From: Bacteroidota bacterium
GTDB taxonomy: Bacteria; Bacteroidota; Bacteroidia; Palsa-965
Direction: 5' to 3'
NCBI GenBank assembly: GCA_013298545.1
Contig: JAAFIA010000021.1
Location: 1 to 32,357, forward strand
DNA: 32,357 nt
This document shows positions 8,455 through 16,070 of the stretch, in pieces (the first letter of the stretch is position 1; each line of letters opens with the position of its first letter). The notes under the pieces were generated by a model, which was not told the origin of the DNA, ran no database searches, and was given only the letters and a program-made list of their open reading frames with translations. Both the position numbers and the translations under genes were made by a program.

Positions 8455-8518
8455 TGTGCATGATTTCTTTTCTGCCGAATCAGTATTACGGTGTATTGCA
8501 TTTTCTGTTTTCACACCA

Positions 8519-8549
8519 TGAAAGTACGGTGAATGCTTAAATTCACAAA
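8519..8549 (-). promoter_or_regulatory. promoter of the radical SAM operon
   Basis: On the minus strand TTTG (8549-8546) is separated by 19 nt from TACTTTCA (8526-8519). This fits the Bacteroidota promoter TTTG-N(17-23)-TAnnTTTG with one mismatch at the last base. Transcription should begin near 8512, leaving a leader of about 58 nt before the ATG at 8454. No hairpin or riboswitch-like fold is obvious in that leader, though a cobalamin riboswitch would have been reasonable and is not seen. Confidence 0.6.
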
Positions 8550-8571
8550 ATGAAATGTTCAAAGCATCCAC

Positions 8572-8605
8572 AAAAAACCTGAATTTGTCCTGTTCAACGA
8601 ATTCG
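8572..8605 (-). terminator. weak rho-independent terminator after the HemK-like methyltransferase
   Basis: On the minus strand GAATTCGT and ACAAATTC can pair with one mismatch around a short loop, followed by AGG and six Ts. It lies just after the methyltransferase gene that ends at 8629 and before the operon promoter, where a terminator is expected. The stem is AT-rich, so this is tentative. Confidence 0.4.
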
Positions 8606-8628
8606 TCTTGTTGATGGGCTGTACTTAT

Positions 8629-9291
8629 TTAATAAGCGCGAATAGCAAAAATAAAATTCTCTTCCCACCTGATTTTTTTCTGTGCAACCAAGGCCATTTC
8701 AAATGCATTGGTACGAGCAATGGATTCAATTCCAGCAAGATCACATTCGTCTGAAAGAATCATCCAAATTATTCCATCGGCAGTTAAGTGATTTTTAACT
8801 TGTTTGAAAAAGAATTGGAAGTACTCGAGCTGCTCGCCGCAATACCACGCATGTTGTTCGGGTGTTGCGGGGTATTTTTTGAAATAAGGTGGATTGACAA
8901 CAACCCGATCAAATTCTTGTTCGGGTACGTTTTGAAAAAGGTCGGATAAAATGGTTTGTACAGTTAACTTATTTGCTATGGCATTTGCTGCTGTGGCTTG
9001 TATGGCATCTGGCAAAAGATCGACTGCGCTAACGATTGCTCCTTTTTTGGCTGCAACGAGCGAGAGCATGCCCGAACCGCAGCCCATATCACATAAACGC
9101 AATTTGTCGATGCTTTGACCTTCGAGAAAGTCGGAGAAAAAACTGGTACTGAAGAAAAAGCCGGGATGAAAAACGCCGACTGGAATGGTCATGGTAATAC
9201 CATTCCGCGAATACTTGCGCGGTTTTTTCAAATACCATTGAACAACCGGTTTCCAAGTGCGGTTGGCCAGTTTTTTGAAAACGCCATTCAT
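8629..9291 (-). CDS. HemK/PrmC-like class I methyltransferase (NPPY)
   Basis: The protein has 220 residues. SAM-binding motif I is CDMGCGSG (67-74), an acidic residue sits at D91 (SAVDLLPDAI), and the catalytic NPPY is at 133-136 in VVVNPPYFKKYP. NPPY is the signature of N-methyltransferases acting on glutamine side chains or on exocyclic amines of bases. The FHPGFFFSTSFFSDFL segment before motif I is common in the small HemK-related Bacteroidota proteins. It lacks the N-terminal helical domain of PrmC, so it is not PrmC itself. The target is unknown. The frame opens upstream to 9342, but the ATG at 9291 lies 2 bp after the stop codon of the preceding lipoprotein gene, which fits an operon start, so I chose it. 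Confidence 0.83.
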   Translation of the reverse strand: MNGVFKKLANRTWKPVVQWYLKKPRKYSRNGITMTIPVGVFHPGFFFSTSFFSDFLEGQSIDKLRLCDMGCGSGMLSLVAAKKGAIVSAVDLLPDAIQATAANAIANKLTVQTILSDLFQNVPEQEFDRVVVNPPYFKKYPATPEQHAWYCGEQLEYFQFFFKQVKNHLTADGIIWMILSDECDLAGIESIARTNAFEMALVAQKKIRWEENFIFAIRAY

Positions 9292-9293
9292 GC

Positions 9294-9515
9294 TTATCGT
9301 TTGATTTCCAGTTCTGCAAGTGTTCGCGAGCAAACAGGACATTTCCCTGGATTGTCATACGTTTTTCCAGCAATGCAATGATGTGGGCACTCGTATTTCT
9401 TGATTTGCTGATCGGCTTTTGTAGCTTGTTCTTTCTTCGTTTCAGGGCTTTGATTAGTACAAGAAACCGCAAACGTAAGCGAAGCGGATAAAAGAAGGAG
9501 GTTGAGTAATTTCAT
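9294..9515 (-). CDS. small lipoprotein with heavy-metal-binding-type Cys motif
   Basis: The protein has 73 residues. MKLLNLLLLSASLTFAVSC is a lipoprotein signal peptide with the lipobox Cys at 19. After a charged linker comes YECPHHC...PGKCPVCSRTL. This resembles the short heavy-metal-binding domain (YTCPMHP...PGKCPKCGM) found in copper efflux proteins, but the Met-His-Pro is replaced by His-His-Cys, giving CPHHC and CPVC and perhaps a tighter four-Cys zinc or copper site. It would be membrane-anchored. A TTG at 9524 would add three residues, but the ATG at 9515, 6 nt after a TATCTTTG box, is preferred. It is followed 2 bp later by the NPPY methyltransferase; no functional link is evident. 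Confidence 0.78.
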   Translation of the reverse strand: MKLLNLLLLSASLTFAVSCTNQSPETKKEQATKADQQIKKYECPHHCIAGKTYDNPGKCPVCSRTLAELEIKR

Positions 9516-9521
9516 GATTCT

Positions 9522-9529
9522 CAAAGATA
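9522..9529 (-). promoter_or_regulatory. -7 box TATCTTTG of the small lipoprotein gene
   Basis: A perfect TAnnTTTG on the minus strand ends 6 nt before the ATG at 9515. With the usual distance from box to transcription start, the mRNA would begin within 0-3 nt of the start codon. Confidence 0.55.
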
Positions 9530-9576
9530 AAAGTTATCATGTTATGAAACGAATAAATCTATTTACAGGCTTTTCT

Positions 9577-9584
9577 TAACTTTA
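9577..9584 (+). promoter_or_regulatory. -7-like box TAACTTTA before rmuC
   Basis: TAACTTTA differs from TAnnTTTG at the last base and lies 7 nt before the rmuC ATG at 9592. The 62-bp region between this divergent pair (9530-9591) holds no other feature that I can see. Confidence 0.4.
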
Positions 9585-9591
9585 TCGGGCA

Positions 9592-11004
9592 ATGACTATC
9601 ATTTTTCTTCTCATCGGGCTGGTGCTCGGATTTGTTTTGGGTTGGTTATTATCCCGCATGAAAAATACGCCTGGTGCTGATTTACGAACACTCGAATTGG
9701 ATCGTTCCAATGCGGCTCTTCAAGCTCAATTAACGAGTGTTACGGGAGAAAAGCAACGTTTGTTGGAAGAGAAAAATCAAGAACGAATTGCCGCAGAAAA
9801 TAGCCTGCAAAAATTGCGTCAAGAACTGGATAAAGACATGCAATTGACTCAACAACGCATTGTTGAATTAACCAATCAGCTTGGAATACGAACAACGGAG
9901 AATACTGGTTTGCAAGAGAAATTAAATGAGCAAAAAGTAGAACTGCAGAAATTGCAAGAACAATTTACGGCAGCATTTGAAAATTTGGCCAATCGTATTT
10001 TTGAAGAGAAATCGAAAAAATTTACGGAACAGAATCGGACGCAGATTGATGATATTTTAAAACCCTTGGGCGAGAAAATTAAAGATTTTGAAAAGAAAGT
10101 TTCGGATGGGTTTGAAAATGAAATTCGTGAGAAAGCTTCGTTGAAAGAACAATTGAGTCAATTGCATTTGCTCAATCAACAAATGAGTAAGGATGCCCAA
10201 AACCTGACAAATGCCTTGAAAGGAGAATCGAAGACGCGCGGCAATTGGGGCGAATTTATTCTGGAAAGTATTCTCGAAAAATCGGGATTGGTGCGTGATC
10301 GCGAGTATTTTTTGCAGCAAAGTTTAACCACAGAAGATGGTAAACGGTTGCAACCAGATGTCGTTATTCATTTACCTGAAGGAAAACATTTGGTGATCGA
10401 TTCTAAAGTATCGCTTGTGGCTTATGAACGCATTACTTCTAGCGAAACAGACGAAGAGCGTATGCTTGCCTTGAAAGAACATTTAGTCGCTGTGCGCCGC
10501 CACATCAAAGAATTGAGCGATAAAAATTACCACCAGTTATACGATTTGCAAAGTCTTGATTTTGTGTTGTTGTTTATTCCAGTAGAACCCGCTTTTGCAA
10601 CAGCCGTTCAAGGCGATCCCGGAATTTTTGAAGAGGCATTTGATAAAAATATTGTGATTGTTAGTCCGTCAACATTATTGGCTACACTGCGCACGGTTGC
10701 GAGTATCTGGCGACAAGAGCAACAAAATCGGCATGCCTTGGAAATTGCGCGACAGGGTGGTGCTTTGTACGATAAGTTTGTTGGGTTTACAGAAGATCTG
10801 TTGGCTGTTGGCAAAAAAATGAATGAAGCGAAAACGGGTTATGATGAGGCGATGAAAAAATTGAGTTCTGGTGCTGGAAACCTCGTCAAACGCGCAGAAG
10901 ACATTAAGAAATTGGGCGCCAAAGCAAGTAAATCGCTTCACAAAGGATTGGTCGATAATTCGGAAGATGAGTCTAAATCATTGACAGATACGATGCAGCC
11001 ATAA
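9592..11004 (+). CDS. rmuC: DNA recombination protein RmuC
   Basis: The protein has 470 residues. An N-terminal membrane helix (3-21, IIFLLIGLVLGFVLGWLL) is followed by a long coiled coil rich in Glu, Gln, Lys and Leu (about 30-200). The conserved RmuC core comes next: GNWGEFILESILEKSGL, LQPDVVIHLPEGKHLVIDSKVSLVAYE, and the LLATLRTVASIWRQEQQNRHA block. RmuC limits inversions at short inverted repeats in E. coli and has a core related to restriction-endonuclease folds; its exact activity is not settled. The gene is divergent from the small lipoprotein and is followed after 4 bp by the GWxTD gene. Confidence 0.94.
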   Translation: MTIIFLLIGLVLGFVLGWLLSRMKNTPGADLRTLELDRSNAALQAQLTSVTGEKQRLLEEKNQERIAAENSLQKLRQELDKDMQLTQQRIVELTNQLGIRTTENTGLQEKLNEQKVELQKLQEQFTAAFENLANRIFEEKSKKFTEQNRTQIDDILKPLGEKIKDFEKKVSDGFENEIREKASLKEQLSQLHLLNQQMSKDAQNLTNALKGESKTRGNWGEFILESILEKSGLVRDREYFLQQSLTTEDGKRLQPDVVIHLPEGKHLVIDSKVSLVAYERITSSETDEERMLALKEHLVAVRRHIKELSDKNYHQLYDLQSLDFVLLFIPVEPAFATAVQGDPGIFEEAFDKNIVIVSPSTLLATLRTVASIWRQEQQNRHALEIARQGGALYDKFVGFTEDLLAVGKKMNEAKTGYDEAMKKLSSGAGNLVKRAEDIKKLGAKASKSLHKGLVDNSEDESKSLTDTMQP

Positions 11005-11008
11005 CGTT

Positions 11009-12316
11009 ATGCGACTACAAAGACAATTTTTCAAGACGATTTTTTTTGCAGGTTTTATGCTTGCATCAACTTGTGTTTTTGTGTTTTTGTTGGGTGCTCA
11101 TTCTTGTCGTACCGCGAATCCTGTTGCTCGTGAGAATTTTGCTTGGCAGTATCAGCAAACAGAAGGGCGTTTAAATCCGAAGTATGTGATTCATACTAAA
11201 TCGGATACCGCAGCTAAAATTTATTTCCGCATTCCAACAAAGGAACTTTTGTATGTGCGCGAAGCCAACAACATATTTGCAGCTCGCATTTTGATTCGTT
11301 ACATCCTTCATCCGATTTCATCTGCGCCAACGGTAAGCGATAGCGGCCACGTGGTTCAAGTCATTCCGCAAGCAGAAAACGAAACGATGTTTTTAGGCGA
11401 ATTGGAAATGCACTTGCCTAAAGTTGAAAATTACTTTGTTGAAATTACTTTGCGCGATTTGAATAAATCAACCGTTACGCGTTCGGTCATTCATTTAAAC
11501 AACCAATCGCCCAATTCGGTTTCTCGTTTTATGTTGACTGAGCCAAGTAGCGAAACGCCTTTGTTTGCGCAATATGTGGCGCGTAGTAAACCCTTTTCAC
11601 TTCGGTATGCTTCGTCGGCATCACAAACATTTCATGTATCGTATTTTAAAACATGGAGTGGGCCAGCGCCACCGCCATTTGCTTATTTAGAGCAAACGCA
11701 GGCAAAGGCTGTTCCGGATAGTACGTTTATTTTTTCGACGGATGCAACGACACCGATTCAGTTTACCAAACAGGGGCGTTATTTGTTGAAAGCCGATTCG
11801 GCAATTGCGGGTGGGTTTACGATTTGTGTGTTTTATGATGGATTTCCAGAGGTGGTTACGGCATCGAATTTGCTTCAACCTTTGCGTTATATGACGGCAA
11901 AAAACGAATACAATAAGATGGCCACGGCTGCCGATGTGAAACTTGCGGTGGATGAATTTTGGTTGAACAATTCGGGGAGCGAGGAACGTGCGCGGGTTGT
12001 TATTCGTCAGTTTTATAATCGTGTAGAAGAAGCCAACCGTTTATTTACAGCACAAGCAGAAGGATGGAAAACCGATCGCGGGATGTTGTATGTTATTTTT
12101 GGGCCACCGCAAGGTGTTTACCGCAGTGCCGATTCGGAAACATGGTATTATGGCGATGATTTAGGGGCAAGTACAACTACTGGTTTTACCTTTCAATTGC
12201 AAAAAAATACGGGTTGTGCCGACGATTTTTATTTGCTGCGCAACATGAGCTACAATGCATTTTGGACACATGCGGTTGATACATGGCGGCAAGGTCGCGT
12301 TTTCTCGGGGTATTGA
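11009..12316 (+). CDS. GWxTD domain-containing protein
   Basis: The protein has 435 residues. The N terminus is a hydrophobic segment (about 11-32) ending in GAHSC33, a possible though imperfect lipobox; otherwise it is a membrane anchor. The C-terminal third carries the GWxTD domain: EFWLNNSGSEERARVVIRQFYNRVEEAN, then GWKTDRGMLYVIFGPP with G352-W353 and T355-D356, and ETWYYGDD. The role of this domain is not known; it is abundant in Bacteroidota and Acidobacteriota and the protein is probably exposed to the periplasm. It is 4 bp from rmuC and likely shares its transcript. It ends 12 bp from the convergent GT9 gene, with no terminator hairpin between. Confidence 0.88.
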   Translation: MRLQRQFFKTIFFAGFMLASTCVFVFLLGAHSCRTANPVARENFAWQYQQTEGRLNPKYVIHTKSDTAAKIYFRIPTKELLYVREANNIFAARILIRYILHPISSAPTVSDSGHVVQVIPQAENETMFLGELEMHLPKVENYFVEITLRDLNKSTVTRSVIHLNNQSPNSVSRFMLTEPSSETPLFAQYVARSKPFSLRYASSASQTFHVSYFKTWSGPAPPPFAYLEQTQAKAVPDSTFIFSTDATTPIQFTKQGRYLLKADSAIAGGFTICVFYDGFPEVVTASNLLQPLRYMTAKNEYNKMATAADVKLAVDEFWLNNSGSEERARVVIRQFYNRVEEANRLFTAQAEGWKTDRGMLYVIFGPPQGVYRSADSETWYYGDDLGASTTTGFTFQLQKNTGCADDFYLLRNMSYNAFWTHAVDTWRQGRVFSGY

Positions 12317-12328
12317 TCGGTGTTTTTA

Positions 12329-13291
12329 CTATACTCCGAATGCGTCTTCGTCAATCAAGTTCATGCACTTAAAATGACCTTTGGGGCAACTGGCATACCC
12401 AATTTTGGAACAGGGGCGGCAGGATAAATTTTTCACTTCAATTTGTTTAGAGCCTTCGCCTGGCAAGTATGGATACATACCCAATGTAGGAACTGTATTT
12501 CCCCAAACGGAATGAATCTGTTTTTTAAACGCTGCGGCAATGTGCATCAATCCCGTATCATGTGCAATCACGCGTGTAGCTTGGCGCACAAGCGAGGCCG
12601 ATTGTTGAAGGCTGTATTTTCCTGTGGCATCAAAAACGTTTTCGCCACACGCGTCCACAAGTGCGGCTGCGCGCGCGGTATCTTCTTTGCCACCCAATAA
12701 AACAACGGGCAATTCTAATTTTTGAATAATGGCAATCAGTTTTGAAACGGGCAATTGTTTGGTTGCAAACTTTGCGCCAACGGTTAATGCAATGTATCCA
12801 TTTTGATGCGAAGCTGGCAAGGTTTGCAGGTCAACTTCGGCTGTTGGGGGGATAAAAAAATCTAATCCTGCACCATCATTCGTAACGCCAAGTTTTATAA
12901 CAGCGTCGAAATAGCGATCAACAATATGGACATCGGGCATGAGGTTGATGTGCCCGAAAACCAGCAACCATTTTTTGATGTTTAATTTGGGGAAAGAAGC
13001 AGCGGGAATGTTTAGCAAACGTTTGACCTGCATCGAACGCAAGTTGTGGTGCAAATCAACCACAAAATCATAGTTTTCGCTTTTTAATAATACAGCAACT
13101 TCGCGCACATGCTTTTCAATGGTAATGACTTTATCGACGTGCGGATTGGGGTCGAGAATTTGCCGGAAGGCAGATTTGGTGAGTACATGGACTTTGGCAC
13201 CTGTTTGTTGTTTAAGGCAACGCAAAACGGGCGAAATCAAAACAATATCGCCAATGGAGCTAAAACGAACAACAAGAATTTTTTTTGTCAT
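12329..13291 (-). CDS. glycosyltransferase family 9 (LPS heptosyltransferase-like)
   Basis: The protein has 320 residues. It starts with KILVVRFSSIGDIVLISPVLRCLK, the typical N-terminal motif of ADP-heptose:LPS heptosyltransferases. Later blocks are the C-terminal nucleotide-sugar site (PVVLLGGKEDTARA, RVIAHDTGLMHIAAAF, HSVWGNTVP) and a Cys-rich end (CRPCSKIGYASCPKGHFKCM). The donor could be a heptose or another sugar. It is expected to act on the inner face of the inner membrane in LPS core or surface glycan synthesis. The frame extends to 13321, but the ATG at 13291 lies 6 nt after a TACTTTTG box and gives the usual start. It stands alone, without other glycan genes beside it. Confidence 0.92.
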   Translation of the reverse strand: MTKKILVVRFSSIGDIVLISPVLRCLKQQTGAKVHVLTKSAFRQILDPNPHVDKVITIEKHVREVAVLLKSENYDFVVDLHHNLRSMQVKRLLNIPAASFPKLNIKKWLLVFGHINLMPDVHIVDRYFDAVIKLGVTNDGAGLDFFIPPTAEVDLQTLPASHQNGYIALTVGAKFATKQLPVSKLIAIIQKLELPVVLLGGKEDTARAAALVDACGENVFDATGKYSLQQSASLVRQATRVIAHDTGLMHIAAAFKKQIHSVWGNTVPTLGMYPYLPGEGSKQIEVKNLSCRPCSKIGYASCPKGHFKCMNLIDEDAFGV

Positions 13292-13297
13292 GCGCGA

Positions 13298-13305
13298 CAA
13301 AAGTA
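13298..13305 (-). promoter_or_regulatory. -7 box TACTTTTG of the GT9 gene
   Basis: A perfect TAnnTTTG on the minus strand ends 6 nt before the ATG at 13291. This predicts a leaderless or nearly leaderless mRNA. A TTG at 13321-13319 is only 13 nt upstream, shorter than the usual spacing. Confidence 0.55.
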
Positions 13306-13322
13306 AGCAGGGATTGGGCAAT

Positions 13323-13356
13323 AAAAAAAACGAGTCGCAATTGCGACTCGTTTTTT
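13323..13356 (-). terminator. bidirectional rho-independent terminator
   Basis: A perfect 20-bp palindrome (CGAGTCGCAATTGCGACTCG, 13331-13350) is flanked by eight As on the left and six Ts on the right. As RNA it forms a strong hairpin with a U-run on either strand. It lies 16 bp after the lipoprotein gene (ends 13372) and upstream of the GT9 promoter, so its main job is to stop lipoprotein transcription. Confidence 0.85.
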
Positions 13357-13371
13357 AAAATCAGAGACAGA

Positions 13372-13962
13372 TTACTTAGCAGTCCAAGTCCATTCGTAAT
13401 CGAATGTAGATGTTCCGTTAGAATCGGTGTTAGAACCTTTTTGGGTCAAGATGATTTCTTTGCTTTTCAACTGATAGATGTCATAGATAACAGTTGGAGC
13501 ATCAAGACCAGTGTAAGTTTCTGTGCTGGTATTGCTACCAGTAGCAGTTGTAGAAGACAAAGTCATCATCATGAGTTGTGACTTGTTTTTTGCTTCACCA
13601 ACACCAGCTGTGAAATTCCATGTTCCGGTTTCAGTTGTAGTTGTTGTAGAGTTGTTGATTGTTGAAACAGTGGTAGATTTGAATGTACCGTCTTTTTCGA
13701 TGGTTACGTCAATTGTCTGACCATAAGAAAAAGTGATGCTGTTTGAAGTTTGTGTGATGGTTGTACCATCGTAAGTGAAGGTTGTTGTAGAAGAACCTTG
13801 TGTATCACTTCCTTTACCTGCAGATGCTTTCCATTCTCCAGCCATACGAGCTTTACGTGAACGGAGTGAAAGAGCAGGATCACCTTCACCTTTTTTGCAG
13901 CTTTCTAAAGCAACGCTCAAAAGAACGAGGGCAGCAACAGTAATTTTTGCGATGTTTTTCAT
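13372..13962 (-). CDS. secreted lipoprotein, lipocalin-like, function unknown
   Basis: The protein has 196 residues. A signal peptide ends in a lipobox (VALESC, Cys22), so it should be lipid-anchored. The mature part is rich in Thr, Ser and Asn and has alternating beta-type stretches (MAGEWKASAG; IDVTIEKDGTFKSTT; TETGTWNF; YQLKSKEIILTQKG; FDYEWTWTAK). This ordering, with GEW near the start and GTWNF in the middle, resembles the lipocalin-like lipoproteins of Bacteroidota, but I cannot name a family with certainty. It is a single-gene unit with a strong promoter 110 bp upstream and a strong terminator after it, which suggests high expression. Confidence 0.8.
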   Translation of the reverse strand: MKNIAKITVAALVLLSVALESCKKGEGDPALSLRSRKARMAGEWKASAGKGSDTQGSSTTTFTYDGTTITQTSNSITFSYGQTIDVTIEKDGTFKSTTVSTINNSTTTTTETGTWNFTAGVGEAKNKSQLMMMTLSSTTATGSNTSTETYTGLDAPTVIYDIYQLKSKEIILTQKGSNTDSNGTSTFDYEWTWTAK

Positions 13963-14070
13963 TTTGTGTTAGAGATTATTGGTTTTAGTTTTAAAATTTT
14001 TAATTGCGTTGTCTTGACAAATTTTGTGCCGAAAACAATTTCAGTACATCAACGTTTCTGAAATCCGGCG

Positions 14071-14101
14071 CAAAGGTAGTCATTTAGGCGACTAAACCAA
14101 A
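14071..14101 (-). promoter_or_regulatory. strong consensus promoter for the lipoprotein gene
   Basis: On the minus strand TTTG (14101-14098) is followed after exactly 19 nt by TACCTTTG (14078-14071), then C. Both elements match the Bacteroidota consensus in full; this is the best promoter in the window. Transcription should start near 14066, giving an untranslated leader of roughly 100 nt before the ATG at 13962, unusually long compared with other genes here. Confidence 0.75.
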
Positions 14102-14200
14102 TTTTACATCGTTAAATTAATGTAATGGTCTGGTTTTGTGTTATTGACGGGCTGTTTTGAAAATGGTTGCCCAAAGGCAATCAAAAACTTAAATCCGCCT

Positions 14201-14208
14201 TACTTTTG
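14201..14208 (+). promoter_or_regulatory. -7 box TACTTTTG of the tatD gene
   Basis: A perfect TAnnTTTG ends 4 nt before the GTG at 14213, placing the transcription start at or very near the start codon. No -33 TTG at normal spacing is seen. The 250-bp gap between the lipoprotein start and tatD holds only this box and the divergent lipoprotein promoter. Confidence 0.5.
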
Positions 14209-14212
14209 CGCC

Positions 14213-14980
14213 GTGCTTACAGATACTCACGCTCATTTATACTCCGAAAAGTTCGCCGCTGACCGCGAATCCATGATTGATCGGGCCATTCAGTCCGGAG
14301 TCAGCCGCTTATTTCTGCCCAATATCGACCGCGAAAGCATTCTGCCCATGCTCGATTTGGCGCAAAAATTTCCAGAAAATTGCTTTCCCATGATGGGCGT
14401 TCATCCTTGCTCTATTGGGGAGAATTATGAAGAGGAACTAGCCATTGCCGAAGATTGGCTCCAAAAAGCTTCCTTTTGTGCGATTGGCGAAATTGGCATT
14501 GATTTATACTGGGATAAAACATTTCTCAAACAGCAGCAAATCGCTTTTGCGCAACAAATCGATTGGGCTAAAGCAAGAAACCTACCCATCGTTATCCATT
14601 CGCGCAATGCGTTTCAAGAATGTTACGAGATTGTAAAAGAAAAACAGGATGGAACATTAAAAGGTGTTTTCCATTGTTTCTCCGATGGTATTCGCGAAGC
14701 TGATCTGGTGCTTGGCCTTGGTGGTTTTATGTTGGGTATTGGTGGGGTTGTTACATTTAAAAATTCGGGACTCGATGCCGTTGTTCGGCACGTTGGAATT
14801 GAACATCTGGTTTTAGAAACAGATGCGCCGTATTTAGCTCCTGTTCCTTTTCGTGGAAAGCGCAACGAAAGTGCGTATATCGTACATATATGTAGGCAAG
14901 TGGCCGAATTTAAAAATATGATGCCACAAGATGTCGCAAAAGCTACGACCGAAAATTCAAAACGTTTATTTGGCTGCTGA
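14213..14980 (+). CDS. TatD family metal-dependent hydrolase
   Basis: The protein has 255 residues with the TatD metal-site pattern: TDTHAHLY at the N terminus (metal-binding HxH), GEIGIDLYWD (Glu), PIVIHSRNA and FHCFSDG (His residues), and ETDAPYLAP near the end (Asp). TatD proteins are 3'-5' DNA or RNA exonucleases and may also act as D-aminoacyl-tRNA deacylases; the specific role here is unknown. An open frame starts at 14138, but the N terminus then has a 25-residue extension absent from the family. The GTG at 14213, 4 nt after a TACTTTTG box, gives VLTDTHAHLY directly and a normal length, so I chose it. Asparaginase follows after 20 bp. Confidence 0.9.
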   Translation: MLTDTHAHLYSEKFAADRESMIDRAIQSGVSRLFLPNIDRESILPMLDLAQKFPENCFPMMGVHPCSIGENYEEELAIAEDWLQKASFCAIGEIGIDLYWDKTFLKQQQIAFAQQIDWAKARNLPIVIHSRNAFQECYEIVKEKQDGTLKGVFHCFSDGIREADLVLGLGGFMLGIGGVVTFKNSGLDAVVRHVGIEHLVLETDAPYLAPVPFRGKRNESAYIVHICRQVAEFKNMMPQDVAKATTENSKRLFGC

Positions 14981-15000
14981 TTCTTGTAGCTTTACAACTT

Positions 15001-16059
15001 ATGGGCAAAAAAACACAACTTGCTAATCCAACTAGCGAACGCAAATCGTTGCTGCTGATATATACTGGTGGTACCATCGGTATGATTAAAGATGCACGCA
15101 CGGGACAACTCAAACCATTTGATTTTAATCGTTTGCTCGATGAAGTGCCTGAGTTGCATAAGTTTGATTTAGATATTGACTCGCATGCTTTTGATACGCC
15201 CATCGATTCTTCCGATATGCATCCTGCAATTTGGTTGCAACTGGCGCATTTGATCGGTTTTCATTACGATGCTTACGATGGTTTTGTGATTTTGCATGGG
15301 TCGGATACAATGGCTTTTACCGCATCGGCATTGAGTTTTTTGCTCGAAAATTTAGGGAAACCTGTTGTCCTTACCGGATCGCAATTGCCTATCGGAACGA
15401 TTCGCACCGACGGAAAAGAGAATTTAATTACAGCGATTGAAATAGCGGCAGCGTCTAAAAATGGGAAGCCACTGGTGCCCGAAGTTTGTGTCTATTTCGA
15501 ATACCGTCTTTACCGCGGAAACCGCACACATAAATTCAATGCGGAGCATTTTCGTGCATTTCAATCGCCAAATTATCCGTTGCTTGCCGAGGCCGGAATT
15601 CACTTGAATTACAATGAAGCGGCAATCGCAACGGCACCAACGAAAAAACTGCGTGTACATACAACACTTGATCCGCGGGTTGCGGTGTTGAAACTTTTCC
15701 CTGGCATTACACCCGAAGTTGTGGATGCGATGCTTGGCATCAAAGGTTTGCAGGCGCTTGTTTTAGAAACATTTGGTTCTGGAAACGCAACAACAGAAGC
15801 GTGGTTTGTTGATGCACTCGAAAAAGCGATTAAACGTGGTTTGCTGATTCTCAATATTACCCAATGCGCTGCGGGGCGTGTCGAACAAGGGCGTTACCAA
15901 ACCAGTTCGCAACTGAAAAAAATAGGTGTTGTTGGTGGAAGTGATATGACAACGGAAGCGGCGCTTTCAAAATTGATGTTTGTACTCGCTACAACTGCTG
16001 ATAAACGCAAAATTCCAGTCGTATTGCGTAAGTCATTGCGTGGTGAGATGACGGTGTAA
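15001..16059 (+). CDS. ansA: type I L-asparaginase
   Basis: It hydrolyses L-asparagine to aspartate and ammonia in the cytoplasm. The protein has 352 residues and no signal peptide. Motif 1 is YTGGTIG with the nucleophile Thr at 25, and motif 2 is HGSDTMAFTASALSFLLENL (99 onward). The TGSQLPIGTIRTDGKENL block is also typical. In the usual motif 2 (HGTDTM) the first Thr belongs to the second catalytic triad; here it is Ser101, a conservative change. Length and start fit the family. It is probably cotranscribed with tatD (20 bp apart) and converges with the response regulator gene 11 bp away. Confidence 0.93.
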   Translation: MGKKTQLANPTSERKSLLLIYTGGTIGMIKDARTGQLKPFDFNRLLDEVPELHKFDLDIDSHAFDTPIDSSDMHPAIWLQLAHLIGFHYDAYDGFVILHGSDTMAFTASALSFLLENLGKPVVLTGSQLPIGTIRTDGKENLITAIEIAAASKNGKPLVPEVCVYFEYRLYRGNRTHKFNAEHFRAFQSPNYPLLAEAGIHLNYNEAAIATAPTKKLRVHTTLDPRVAVLKLFPGITPEVVDAMLGIKGLQALVLETFGSGNATTEAWFVDALEKAIKRGLLILNITQCAAGRVEQGRYQTSSQLKKIGVVGGSDMTTEAALSKLMFVLATTADKRKIPVVLRKSLRGEMTV

Positions 16060-16070
16060 TTTCAAGAAAG

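Noticed and set aside
8455-8512. Cobalamin riboswitch in the radical SAM operon leader
   Set aside because: The leader is only about 58 nt, far too short, and lacks a B12-box-like sequence.
8455-8571. 39-residue upstream extension of the nucleotidyltransferase
   Set aside because: It starts upstream of the likely promoter and has no family-like sequence.
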